Shown: in pieces, positions 36,289-46,984 of the stretch | Layout: the number at the start of each line of letters is the position of its first letter | Position numbering within the stretch: the first letter of the stretch is position 1 | DNA from: Takakia lepidozioides | Lineage: Eukaryota; Streptophyta; Takakiopsida; Takakiales; Takakiaceae | Assembly: GCA_030704615.1 (NCBI GenBank) | Contig: CM060733.1 | Coordinates: 3,162,001-3,226,000 of the forward strand | Direction: 5' to 3' | Length of the DNA stretch: 64,000 nt | Translations under genes and position numbers: made by a program | Notes under the pieces: generated by a model | Databases searched by the model: none | What the model saw: the letters and a program-made list of their open reading frames with translations, nothing else | Told to the model about the DNA's origin: nothing

Positions 36289-37545
36289 CTACCTCTGTCC
36301 AAGGCATCGTGGACACAACCATTCTCCGATATGAACCTCCTCAAGTGGCGGTGTCAAGCATCCCATGTGCCACCCCTTTGAGCATTTGTCACACACCAAC
36401 ATGGTTGCGGCGCCACCAGCATGCCCACATAGCATGCAACGCAACCCTACAGGTACCACTACAAGGTTGGGATCTATCATCCCATCCACATATGGAAGGT
36501 GACATGGCGCACAATTGCGCACATTGTCCTTCCATACCATGCCATCTCGACCCTCCAGAATCAACACTCCTGAAGGCAACACCTCCCTGACCCTTAGAAT
36601 CACACGTCCTACTGTGACATCCAAGGTCGTAGGCACTGTCTGCTGCAGATACACATAGTCCCCAGGGTAGAAACGCCAAACACTTGGCCGATATCCCCCT
36701 CCACGTATAGTGACATACCTCAATGTGTCTCGGTGTTGGGCAATAGCAAGGTTCTCAAAAGCCATAGGCATGACTCTCTTGAACAACTCTGCCCGTTGGG
36801 CACATGCTTGTGTCCACACATCCGGATCATCAAGGTTGAGAACTACTGTAGCCTCCCTGCGAATAGATGCAGGCAAATCCGGCTCTTGGCCGAAGAGAAG
36901 AAAGTAAGGTGAGAAGGAGGCAAGTGAAGCTTGTTTGCTGAACCTATAGCCCATAGCTAGCCAAGGCAGCTGAAGGTCCCAATCTCCTAGGTGTTTCTTC
37001 TGCAAACCGTACTTGCGCAAACCTCTCTTGACTGTTTGAACAACTCTCTCCGCCAAGCCATCAGCCTCGGGATGATCCTGAGAAGTAGTGCGGTGATCTA
37101 TCAAGGCTTGCTCACACAAAAGCCTGAAACTACCAAGAACTCTCTCCCCTAGTCCGTGAGTACCTTGGCTGGAGCACCAAAATGGCTAAGCACTTGATCT
37201 AAGAAGCATACGCAGCCCCCTCACTTGCCTTGTTAGGCAATGCCACCAGTTCAATCCATTTGGAGAAATGTTCCACCATCACCAGCACTTGTTATGGCGA
37301 ATCGTCAATGGCAATGGGCCTGCGAAGTCAAGACTCCAACGATAGCCCAAACCTATAATGGGAGAATGATGCAATTGTGGAGTAGGGGCGTTGAAAGAAG
37401 CCCGCACTCTTTCACACACCATGCACCTTGCCACTAACTGTTGCATATCCGTGTGCATGCCCCGCCACCAATACTGCCCTTGCAGCAAACTATGAGTGCG
37501 CCGCACCCTAAAATGTCCCAACTCCTCATGGGCATGGCATACCAA
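36289..37545 (-). pseudogene. Integrase with C-terminal PHD finger (copy A)
   Basis: The N-terminal zinc domain (HEELGHFRVRRT then CMVC, about 37450-37535) and the start of the catalytic core (WSLDFAGPLP) are at 37279-37545. After a break the core resumes in an open frame at 36289-37119 with the catalytic Glu region HPEADGLAERVVQTVKRGL. A C-terminal part follows (FYPGDYVYLQQ, ILEGRDGMVWKDNVRNC). At the end, 36304-36438 encodes a PHD finger: CMLC, CDKC, WHMGC and WLCPRC in C4-H-C3 order. PHD fingers read histone H3 tails. Here it occupies the place where chromoviruses carry a chromodomain, so targeting of insertion is a reasonable inference. Confidence 0.85.
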
Positions 37546-38330
37546 TCGCGCTCGTTATGTTGGATGAGGCATAATCCTCACTCGTCCATCCTCCCATACC
37601 TGGAGTAGGTGAATCCCTTCCCACTTGAACCTCTTGGCTCGTTGTAGGACCCGATCCTTCTCCTTAGCAGTCACACTGGCTGCTGTCTCTCGGGTACGAA
37701 GGTATGCCAACACTGCTGCATCTTCATGCACATCCTTAGCACCACCAAACTCCTCACTAGTCTCTGGATCATCATGCACGCTATCTACATGACCAATCGC
37801 ATGGGATGAACCAGCTTGAGCTCCCATTGCTAGAATGCACAAAAAGGCCAATGCATATTATCCTGGCACCATCTCCTCATCCGTCTCACCATGCCACTGA
37901 GCTCCAGTATCATCATGCTCGCTCGTGCATGGAGACTCAATCCATCTGCATCCCGATTGACAATACCGGCTCGATGCACCACCTAGAAGTCGTACTCTTG
38001 AAGCATAAGTGCCCACCGTGCAAGCTTCCCTGTAAGCTTATCTGACTCCATCAACCACTTCAATGGTTGGTGATCCATGACAAGGGTGAAGAGATTATCA
38101 TAGAGGTAGCATCTGAAATGTGCCACTGCCCATACCGCAGCTAGACACTCCCCTTCATAGGAACTATACCTCGCCTCGGCATCATTGTTCGAATGGGTAG
38201 CATATGCCACTACGAACTCTCTTCCCTCATCATCCACCTATATGAGCACTGCTCCAATCCCCAGCATACTCCGTATGTAGTTGGAAAGGCCGCCCGTGAA
38301 TAGGCCGCCTCAGAATAGGTGCAAAAGTCA
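37546..38330 (-). pseudogene. RNase H and connection region (copy A)
   Basis: The translation includes DDEGREFVVAYATHSNNDAE, EARYSSYEGECLAAVWAVAH, FRCYLYDNLFTLVMDHQPL and KLTGKLARWALMLQEYDF, typical of Ty3/gypsy RNase H. The linker toward integrase follows at 37555-37851. Frame changes near 37985 and 37850 break it. The same domain in copy B is cut by a chromovirus insertion. Confidence 0.8.
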
Positions 38331-38379
38331 ATCGAGCCTTGAGTTCCTCAAAGGCTTCCTCTTGCTCCTCCTCTCACTG

Positions 38380-39266
38380 TCACTCCTGACCTTCCTTGGT
38401 CAACTTGGTAAGAGCCTTTGCAATGCTGCTAAATCCCTTGACAAACTGTCGATAGTAGTTTGCCAATCCCATGAAAGCACGAACTCTGCTCACATCCATG
38501 GGGCGTGGAATGCATGCAATGGCCTCCACCTTTGTCTGTTGAACACCCAATCCTCCAGGGTATATCATGTGGCTCAGATACTCAATCTGATTGTGGAAGA
38601 ACTTGCACTTTCCGGGGTGAAGTTTCAACCCGTGCGCTCTCAAGCGCTCAAACAGCACCTGAAGGTATCTCTCATGCTCCTCAACAGTAGCACTAAAGAC
38701 GATGATATCATCAATGTAGCACCGGGTGAAGTCTAGCCCCACGAGAATCATGTCCATGACCCTCTGAAACTCTGCAGGAGCATTTTTCAACCCAAACGGT
38801 AAGAACCGCCATTGGTACAAACAATCCTTCCAATGTTGGTCAATCCCCTAGAATGTCGTCTTTAGCTTGTCAGCCTCTTTGATTGGCAACTGGTGGTAAC
38901 CGGATCGCAAGTCCAATGTGCTAAACACCTTTGCATGCCCAATGGTATCAAAGATCTCCTCTGGAGTTGGCATGGCATATCTATCGGACTTAGTCTGACG
39001 GTTAACAGGACGATAGTCCCCACACATCCTTCTTTAGAACTGTCCAATTGCCATAGATATCCTTCTTAGGTGGCATTGATCACCGTTGCCGAGGCATACT
39101 CCCCGCCTGACAACTCCACCAATCCAGCTTCAAACAACTTCATAGTCCGTGACTGGATCAATGACCTCTCCATGTCACTATACCGGTAGGGCCTTCGAAA
39201 GATTGGCGTGTCACTTGTCAAATCAATACGAATCTCCTGACCCTTCAAACTCCCCAAATCCTTCAA
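38380..39266 (-). pseudogene. Reverse transcriptase (copy A)
   Basis: Motifs in order on the - strand: DMERSLIQSRTMKLFEAGLV and LSGGEYASATV, then after frame breaks YQWRFLPFGLKNAPAEFQRV, the catalytic box CYIDDIIVFSATVEEH, KLHPGKCKFFHNQIEYL and GLANYYRQFVKGFSSIAKAL. Frames change near 39070 and 38830, so the gene is broken. It is closely similar to copy B at 60889-61689. Confidence 0.88.
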
Positions 39267-39425
39267 ACCGAAGGCAAAACAATTTTTATAAGCCCTTAGA
39301 AATCGCTGGATCCTCCGTCTCTCTCCTCCGGTGACTGTAGGTCCAACATCTGGTTCCCAATTGTCCTTAGTGACTGCAACCTTGGGTACACCATGCTTGG
39401 AGGTAGGAGACGCATCTTTTGGTTG

Positions 39426-40736
39426 CTAGATAGCAACCTCTTGGGCTTTGTCCGCCCAATCTGACTGTGGCGTAGCCTCCACTTGCTCCGCCATAGCCAC
39501 ATTGAGAACATCCTCCGCGCAAGAAACATCCTCAATCTCTTCAAAAACCTTGGCCACCTTGGCCTCCAACTGATCCTCAGTCCATGGCTCTCCCCACTCC
39601 TCATATTTCTGCTTGAGAGATCCAATAACTCTCTCTTTGCGCATCTCATCCCACATCTGCCATGGGTGTTTGCAACCCACGATCTTGTGTTCGCCCCCAC
39701 TCACTGCCTCAACCCGTCCGGTGCAGGGATGATGCACTAATGGGAGTGCAGAAGTGGCCATCAATGCTCGCAATCTCCGTTGCTCAGCCATGCACAAGCC
39801 AATAATCCACGTCAAGCAATTTAGATCCATTGCTTGACCCAACACTTGGCGGTGTGATACCTCTGACAGAGCTGGCACATCTGTAGTGCCCATGGTAAAA
39901 CCCATTGCCCGCTCTCGCTCATCCGCATTGGGCTCTACCAATTGCTGTAGTACACTGTCCCAAATCAATCCAGGACCATTGTCTCAAAAAGCATGAGACG
40001 AGGGAAAGCTCATGAACGTAGGCAAGGCCGCACGTGGCTACCCCACTCGGTTGACTACTGCTAGAGGTAGACGGTCATCATGTCGCACCCTCTGTGGTTG
40101 TCTCCCTTGGTCCAAAATGCCCACAACCGTGAGATTGGGTGGCCGTTGAATGGAATCATATGCTCTCTTGAGCAGCTCTGGTGGTACAAGATTGGTCCAC
40201 CTCAATCGAGGTCAATGCGTGCGTGATCCCACCGCTGTTGCATCCAATAGCACCGCCGATCCAATCCATGACCGCACCTGATGCACATTGGTCATAACCC
40301 TGGCCCAAGAATCCCCCATAAGAGGAACATTCTCCAAGATATAGCCTAGAGGTTGCACTTGCCTCGTCTGCAAGTCCCGCAACACTCGCAACATCTCCCA
40401 AAACAGATGCGATCGTGCATCATGCAAGCCATTCCCATGACCTGCGGGAGAGTGTCATTGGCAAGGCCATCCGGCTATCACCAAGTCAATGGAACTATGC
40501 CGGTCCAAATCATCCACCCCTAGCAAGGTAATGTCTGTTGGCAAGGCCTTTTGATACCCTTGAATTGCTGAGAGAGGCAACAACTCAAGATACTGGTGTG
40601 TGAGCAAGGCGATGTGGCGCATAGAAATACGCCGAGCTATCTCATCCTTCTCCACATACAAGTACTTGCGTACTTTAATCCCTGCGTGCAACACTCCTGC
40701 AAACCCAGTGCTCATGCCTCCAAATAGATCTAGCAA
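39426..40736 (-). pseudogene. C5-cytosine DNA methyltransferase domain and linker (copy A)
   Basis: The reading frame stays the same from 40736 to 39426, interrupted only by in-frame stops (about four). Motif I is LDLFGGMSTG, then the PCQ loop with the catalytic Cys (AGWPCQ, about 40458-40472), motif VI YILENVPLMGDS (ENV near 40325-40333), then PRLRWTNL. The C-terminal motif is ERERAMGFTMGTTDVPALSE followed by RQVLGQAMDLNCLTWII. This order (I, IV, VI, VIII, IX/X) is canonical; it is not the permuted order of plant DRM enzymes and recalls DNMT3-like enzymes. A Glu-rich linker to the reverse transcriptase follows. At least one stop faces an Arg codon in copy B, consistent with C-to-T decay. Confidence 0.88.
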
Positions 40737-40922
40737 ACAAATCCCTGAGTCAGGTGTTTACCAGGTAATGGGCACCGTGTCCAAAGGAGCTAACTTAGGA
40801 GGTCCAGGTGATGTCACTCAACTCCCCTCACTCACCATTGGAAAGGCCTCTTGCCATGCTTGGTGCACACACTTGCCTGCTACTCGATGCAAATTCCCAA
40901 CCGTACCCCACAGTGGAATATG

Positions 40923-41576
40923 TCAATGCACATGAGGAAACAAATCAGCCTTGTATGCCAATTGTTTGTCCTCATCAGGTGATGGCCTATCATCTACATG
41001 GCTATTGCCCTCCAAGAGCTCACCACCCCAAGCCACCACCCCTGAGAATGCAGCCAATGTGGGCATCATGTTCCTATGATCCACCGCTACATTCCCAATA
41101 AACCGCAGTGGGAGCAGTGCACGTCGGCCATTTCCTGACTGCCATTCCAGCCTGTAGGATGTCATTTCCTCCCAAAAGTCCAGAGTGAATCCCATGGGGT
41201 ATAACACCGCCCCACCAACAAGCACATCATAAGACATCGCGTCCGTAACAATGGCTTTAGCTCTCATGACTGAGCCATCCATAGGATGATCCGGCTGCAA
41301 TCGAATGAAGAGCTCATGGCGTGTAATCCCTCGTGTCTTCTCTGAACCGCCCAAAGATGTTTGAATTTGGAAAGGGCAAGGCTCCAAATCCACCTCTGTA
41401 AGGCCCAAGCCTTCAATTGCTGCTCTTCCCAACATCAATGGCTGTGCTCCCGAGTCCAACAAGACCCGCAGTGGCCTATACCTCCTCCTGGCTGGGCCAC
41501 CCAATTGAAACACACCATCCTGATTGTCCACCAGGACTACCCCAGGAGTCACCATACTGGCTGGTCTAGCTGGCAA
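40923..41576 (-). pseudogene. Retroviral-type aspartic protease (copy A)
   Basis: The open frame encodes the active-site motif RVLLDSGAQPLMLGRAAIEG and, further on, YDVLVGGAVLYPMGFTLDFW, which fits the second conserved strand of the protease. It lies just before the methyltransferase. The matching segment of copy B is at 58535-59090. The frame is open for 217 codons, but its function depends on a broken polyprotein. Confidence 0.8.
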
Positions 41577-41603
41577 CTCCTACAACCTTGCAGCTTCCGT
41601 TTG

Positions 41604-41990
41604 TCATGGTGCACCTGTGGCTGTCTTCACCCTTGAGTCCAGGGCATCCATGCATTGCACCTTATCCGTTATCCCTGCAGATAGTGCCGATGCATCACCA
41701 CTCTCACAGAGTCTAGCTGCTAATCTGAACACAGCAACTGGCCGAACCCCGGCATTGCAATGGTCATGCAAAAACAATGAGCTTGGCAAACAGCCATAGC
41801 CGCCCCAACAATGTACTGGGCTGCACACCTGCTTACAGCACAACCCACTGGTATTTCCCGAGCCACACCAACTCTTCCCACTGGCACTTGTGGCTCTACC
41901 TCTGACTCACTTGGGCGAGTGGGTATCATCGATGGCGTAGTTGGCACTGTCTCAGTCCATGTGAAAGATTGTGGATCTCAAGCCGTGGAA
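41604..41990 (-). pseudogene. Pre-protease linker remnant (copy A)
   Basis: Two overlapping frames encode AVFRLAARLCESGDASALS and TPSMIPTRPSESEVEPQVP. These correspond to EVFRLAATLCESGDVTSSS and TPSMAPSSRPTVTEAEV in copy B. Similarity ends near 41990, and the Gag segment seen in copy B is absent, so copy A is truncated or rearranged here. Confidence 0.75.
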
Positions 41991-42196
41991 TGGGTTCTCC
42001 CTCCGGGTAATCGACAAACACCAGCTACTCAGGCAACAGGTTGTGTGCAAGCTCACAAATGTAGCGAGATTCCAAAGCCAGAGTCTGCTTCAAGCACGGG
42101 ACCGCGATTGATCAAGCTAAAAACCAACCACGCTTAGGAACTGGAAGCCATAGTGCTTAGTTGCGAAACTCTCAAAACGTAAAAAAACTCGAGCAA

Positions 42197-42201
<5 letters not shown>

Positions 42202-42231
<30 letters not shown>
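42202..42231. repeat. (CT)n microsatellite
   Basis: About 30 bases of CT dinucleotide in the untranslated part between the element A linker remnant and its right LTR piece. Confidence 0.9.
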
Positions 42232-42235
<4 letters not shown>

Positions 42236-42571
42236 GCGATACACACACCGCCATTTTGCCATTACATCTCCCCTCAATCATGCAAGATCCCCCATACACA
42301 ATCTACTGTTCTCAGGTGCTTCGTACGAATTAAATCCTCTGTCAACGATTTTAGTTACCCTGCATCTCCACCATGATTCCGGCGCTATGGGTTTGTTCCC
42401 CTTCCTCTACCGGACTTAATCCTATATGGGGAATGTAGTCGATAGATGGGCCTGGCAAAGAAGAGGATACCACAGACTCAGACCTCCAAAACACTTTTAT
42501 CCACCCACTCAAGCACACCGTTACACCCAGCGTACGCTCGCGTAAGACCTGTCAAGTTATTTTACCACTAG

Positions 42572-42770
42572 TGTGAAACTAGCTAGGAAATAGCTAGCTT
42601 TTACATATTGACATTTGGGATTGGCCCAAGTATCAATCGAGGGGTCAAGGCAGATTTAGGCCGTGGAGTGGTTATCTTCACGGCAAGCGCGGGAGGCTCA
42701 TCTTTCTCGAGTTGAGCCTCACCGCGCCTAGCTATGCTGCCGTAGTGTGGATTCCCAATGACGTGGGAGT
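42572..42770 (-). repeat. Degenerate 5' LTR piece of DNMT element A
   Basis: Starting at TGTGAAACTAGCTAGG, about 200 bp match 35258-35460 in the same orientation. Shared blocks include GCCCAAGTATCAATC and AGGCTCATCTTT followed by CGAGTTGA. It is the 3' end of the LTR on the - strand; the remainder has diverged or is lost. No convincing tRNA primer site is visible next to it. Confidence 0.55.
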
Positions 42771-43116
42771 GATGAGTTTATGCTTCAGCTTTGTGAGCTC
42801 GCATGAGCTTGTGCTTGTATTCTTCTTCTTTATTATTCGAGAAAGATGAGCTCGTATCTGTGAGTGCCAGATACGAGTTAGTTGTAGCACTTGTGGTTTT
42901 TGCTTGAGAATGAGAGAAACCAGGTTGTTATGCAAGGAGCACCATGAAGCTCTTGGTTGTTAGAAGTGGAGGCGATGTGGGTTACGAGGTGGTAGACCTT
43001 GGCATTCGATCTTCAGCTTCAGAGATGAAAGCATCATGCTGCAGGTAATTCCAGAGCAACTTGATGGTTTCAGATTGTGTACATGCATGAGCAAGCACGA
43101 TTGGGAAGAGGACCAG

Positions 43117-43840
43117 TGTCGCGGCCCTTTGCCTTGAGGGCAGGGGGTCGGGACACATGAGGGGCTGCCCTTGTGGTGGGGGCAGTGGCAGCGATAGGTA
43201 CGGGGGGCTGAAGCACCCTTGAGTGCCCAAGGCACTCAAGGAGGCGGAGGCGCTCACTAGGTGGAGCCCCGCACACCGGGTTGCGGTGGGGGTGGCTCCA
43301 CAAGGGGTGGTGGTAGCTTAGCGGGACTTAGTGGGGGTGGCATAGGACTCACCATGGGGGCGGAGACCTTGTGGTGGGAGTCGTGGGGAGTCTTGGGACT
43401 CATCACGGTCCATAGGGGCCGTGGTGAGTGGGCCAAGACTCACCGCGACTCATCACCGGGAGTCGAGGGTTTTCGTGGTGGTTCGCCATAAAATGGCATG
43501 GCTGGTTGTGAAACCCCCGCGGACAGCTACAGAAGTATATATAGGGAGTAGTAACCCCGAGAACGGTGCAAGCCCGTTGGTGACCAAAAACTAGTGAGTA
43601 AGCGAGCGAGCCGGAAAGCGACCAAGAGTGGGGAGCTGTTCCGGACTGCCAACTACCAAAGGGAATTCCCGCTGGTTCCAAATCGGTGGAGGGTTCTTTG
43701 GGAGAACAAAGGGGGACCGTTATGCCCGGTGAGCAGCCGAAGCTCCAAGTTGGCCCGGCGGCCAGGTTGGGAGTCAGGCGCGCGCATCAAGCGAGTAACT
43801 ATGACTTGAAGGGGGGCTTACCGAAGTGAGGTGCGCGACA
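43117..43840 (+). repeat. 5' LTR of the chromovirus
   Basis: The 724-bp repeat runs from TGTCGCGGCC to GTGCGCGACA. A likely TATA box (TATATATA) is at 43536-43543, which would place transcription start roughly 30 bp downstream within the LTR. It is nearly the same as 49339-50064. Confidence 0.94.
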
Positions 43841-43842
43841 CT

Positions 43843-43854
43843 TGGTATCAGAGC
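43843..43854 (+). other. Primer binding site for initiator-Met tRNA
   Basis: TGGTATCAGAGC lies two bases after the 5' LTR. It is complementary to the 3' end of plant initiator-methionine tRNA, the usual primer for Ty3/gypsy reverse transcription. Confidence 0.95.
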
Positions 43855-43895
43855 TTAGAGTTCAGTACGCGATCGTCCTTGGGATTGGCCTCATC

Positions 43896-45059
43896 ATGGG
43901 GTCGGGCAAGCCGAAACGAAAGCGGAACGGCCCAAAAGATGATGATCCTGGTGAGCCCGATGGGGGAGACGTGTCACCGAGGCGGCCGTTTGAGGAAGCG
44001 ATGCATGTTTCCGAAAACGAGGCCGCTCAAGAGCGGGAGGAATCCGAGGAGTCGGAGCCCGAGGAATCCTTGAGAGCTCCGACAAACCAACAGATGCCTC
44101 CCATGCCGGCAGCCTTTTGGGAAGGGTTGTTGGCGCAGTTTGGCGGGACGTTGAAAGACGTGTTGAAGGCGGCTAATGCCACTTCCACTAAGGCAAAGTT
44201 TAAGGTGAAGCCTAAGGAACCCGGCACATTCGAGGGCGTCTGAAATCGGAAGGCACTCAACACCTGGCTCCTGGAGCTAGAGCAGTACTTCCGGGCGGCC
44301 AAGTTGAGTGACGAGGATCGGGTGGAAGTGGCTCCCACCTATTTGAGGGGCTATGCTCAACAATGGTGGCAGAAACGCCTTCACGACCGAGGTCCAAGCC
44401 CGGAAACCTTGAACTGGAGTGGGTTCAAGGAATTGATGAAGAGACAGTTTGTGCCCCTCAACGCGTCCTGGCTTGCCCGGGACAAGATCAGGAATTTGAA
44501 GCAAACAGATGACATTCGGGGATATGTCCAGGCTTTCAATGTGCTTTTGCTCGAAGTCGCGGACATGGCAGAATCGGAAATGGTCTTCAACTTTGTGGCG
44601 GGACTGGCCCCATGGGCCAGGCGGAAGTTGGAGGAGAAGCCACCCAAGACTTTGAACGAGGCAATTGAGAGGGCTGAATGTTTCTCGGATGTCCCTAGGG
44701 GTGAAAGACAAGGCCGTACGGAGCTGAACCACAAGAAGACCCGGTGGAAAGGTGACTCCTTCCGACCGGAAAAGAAGTGGGATAGGCCACGCGGCGACAA
44801 TAGCACGTGGAAATCGAAGGGAGGGCCATCACAAGTCAAGGCGGCACCCGGTGCTTTGAAAGGAAAAGCGGGTGGACCGGCCTATGGCGGACAGAAGGCA
44901 ACCTTTGATGGAGTGTGTTTCAATTGCGGGGAGCCCGGGCACATGGCCAAGAAGTGCACGAAGCCCCGGCAATTGAACATGACTCGGGCGACCACAGAGC
45001 TGTCGAAGATACCATCAGTCGCTTGGTGGAAGCGGTGGTCGCCAGGACTTGCAAGGTAG
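43896..45059 (+). pseudogene. Chromovirus Gag
   Basis: ATG 43896 starts a basic N-terminus (MGSGKPKRKRNGPK). The capsid-like core contains YLRGYAQQWWQKRL, WSGFKELMKRQFVPLN and FVAGLAPWARRKLEE, and the zinc knuckle is CFNCGEPGHMAKKC. An in-frame TGA at 44241-44243 lies just before the core. The reading frame shifts by -1 relative to Pol after the knuckle (overlap 44915-45059); this may be a mutation or a programmed slip. Confidence 0.9.
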
Positions 45060-46984
45060 GCAAATTTTCTTGTGAGTTGTATCAGGAAACTGGCGCCTTA
45101 CGTAAAGGGAGTCAGTTATTGTTCGTGGATGGGATAATATCCGGAACTAACGTGTCGTTGTTGGTGGACACAGGAGCGTCGCACTCCTTCATGACACCGG
45201 CAACGGCGCAAAAGCTAGGACTCCCGACAAGTGACGTAGGGGCCTCTACTGAGGTGCGTTCTGCCAAAGGAGAACCGCAATTGGCGACAAGGTTGGCGTT
45301 TGATGTTCCTCTTCAACTGGGGAGTTTGGAGGGACGTGAGAACTTCACCATCTGCGAGATCGATGGAGTGGATCTCATTTTGGGGATGACCTTTTTGAGC
45401 AAATCCGGAGCGGTCATAGATGGCCGCAAGAGAGTAGTCGCGCTGCCATGTGGGAATGGTGGCGAGGTCTTATGAGTGTCGGAAATGCCCAAACCCGTGG
45501 GAGGGCGAATAAACCTTCTGTCAGCAAGGGAGTGGGCCGTGGAGGAGGCATACGAGCCCCAGTTTTTGCTCTACATTAGAGAAGTGAAGGGAGAAGGCGA
45601 TGGATCAAGGGGATTTTGGAGAAATACCAGGATGTCGGAGGATTTACCAAGCGGTATGCCACCGCGAAGAGGAGTTGACCACAAGATTGAGGTGATGTCG
45701 GGATCGGAACCGCCTGCCAAGGCGCCCTACCGGTTGAGCCACAGAGAGTTGGTCGAGCTGAAGACTCAGCTCAAAGATCTAATATCAAAGGGGTACATCC
45801 GGCCGAGTAAGTCACCTTACGAAGCCCCGGTGCTATTTGCAGATAAAAAGGATGGGACGCTGCGGATGTGTGTCGATTACAGGGCTCTGAATAAGGTGAC
45901 TATCAAAAATCGGTACCCTTTGCCAAGGATCGACAACCTCTTCGATCGGTTGGCAGAAGCGAAGTATTTCAGCCGGATCGACTTGCGCTTCGGCTATCAT
46001 CAAATTCGGGTGGCGGAAGGAGATGAGGAGAAGACCGCGTGCAGGACAAGGTATGGTTCATATGAGTTCTTGGTGATGCCTTTTGGGCTCACCAATGCAC
46101 CAGCGACATTTAGCACGCTGATGAACAGCCTTTTTTAGGAGTGGTTGGATGACTTTGTGATCATGTACATCGACGACATCTTGGTGTACTCAAAAACAAA
46201 GGAGGAGCACCTGGAGCACCTCAAAAGGGTGTTCCAAAAATTGCGAGAAGGGAAGTTGTATGCCAAAGCTTCAAAGTGCGAATTCGGGGTCACAAAAGTG
46301 GAGTTCCTGGGGCATGTGATTACACAGGATGGGATCAGAATGGATGACAGGAAGGTGAGGGCAATCTTGGACTGGGAGCCTCCGACTTCGGTCCCGGGAG
46401 TGTGATCCTTCCTAGGACTCGCCTCCTATTACCGGAAGTATGTGAGAAATTTTGCCAAGATCGCGGGGCCGCTGTCAGACCTTCTGTGTAAATCCAAAGT
46501 CTGGGCATGAAACACCTTTTGTGGCCAAGCTTTTGCTGAATTGAAGCAGCGGATGGCGGAAGCTCCAGTCTTGAAAATCCCAGAGTTCGATCGTCCGTTC
46601 GAGATACATACAGATGCGTCGGACTTCGCGATTGGGGGTGTATTGATGCAAGATGGACGTCCAGTGGCTTACGAAAGTAAGAAACTGAATGAAGTGGAGC
46701 GACGGTGGCCGACGCACGAGAAAGAGATGAAGGCGGTGGTGCACTGTCTTGAGTTTTGGCGCCACTATGTTGGTTCCAACCCAGTGAAGGTGTTCACGGA
46801 CAATGTCACGGTGAAGTATTTTGCCACGCAGCCCAAGTTGTCCCCAAAACAACTTAGGTGGCAAGATACTTTGGCGGTGTTCGACGTGGATATCCAGTAC
46901 AAACCGGGACGAGACAACGTGGTGGCCGATGCTTTAAATAGAAAGCAGCAGCTCTTGTTGGTGTACAAGGACGAGACGACGCTC
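44915..46984 (+). pseudogene. Chromovirus protease, reverse transcriptase and RNase H
   Basis: One frame carries the protease motif SLLVDTGASHSFM (about 45163-45201). RT follows with [30 protein letters not shown] and MYIDDILVYSKTKEEH, then RNase H with EIHTDASDFAIGGVLMQDGR and YKPGRDNVVADALNRK. In-frame stops are at 45473 (TGA), 46136 (TAG), 46403 (TGA) and 46508 (TGA). Each can be explained by a single transition of Arg CGA, Gln CAG or Trp TGG. Confidence 0.93.

Larger units (their letters stand above)
35258..42770 (-). mobile_element. Ty3/gypsy-like retrotransposon encoding a DNA methyltransferase and a PHD finger (copy A)
   Basis: Read on the - strand, the order is remnant Gag/linker, aspartic protease, C5-cytosine methyltransferase, linker, reverse transcriptase (YIDD), RNase H, integrase, PHD finger, purine-rich tract, LTR. 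A degenerate LTR piece at 42572-42770 repeats the sequence of 35258-35460 in the same orientation and marks the other end. Most of Gag is missing compared with copy B. Several in-frame stops and frameshifts make this copy inactive. Placing protease before reverse transcriptase and integrase last fits Ty3/gypsy elements. A methyltransferase inserted in Pol is exceptional. Confidence 0.88.
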
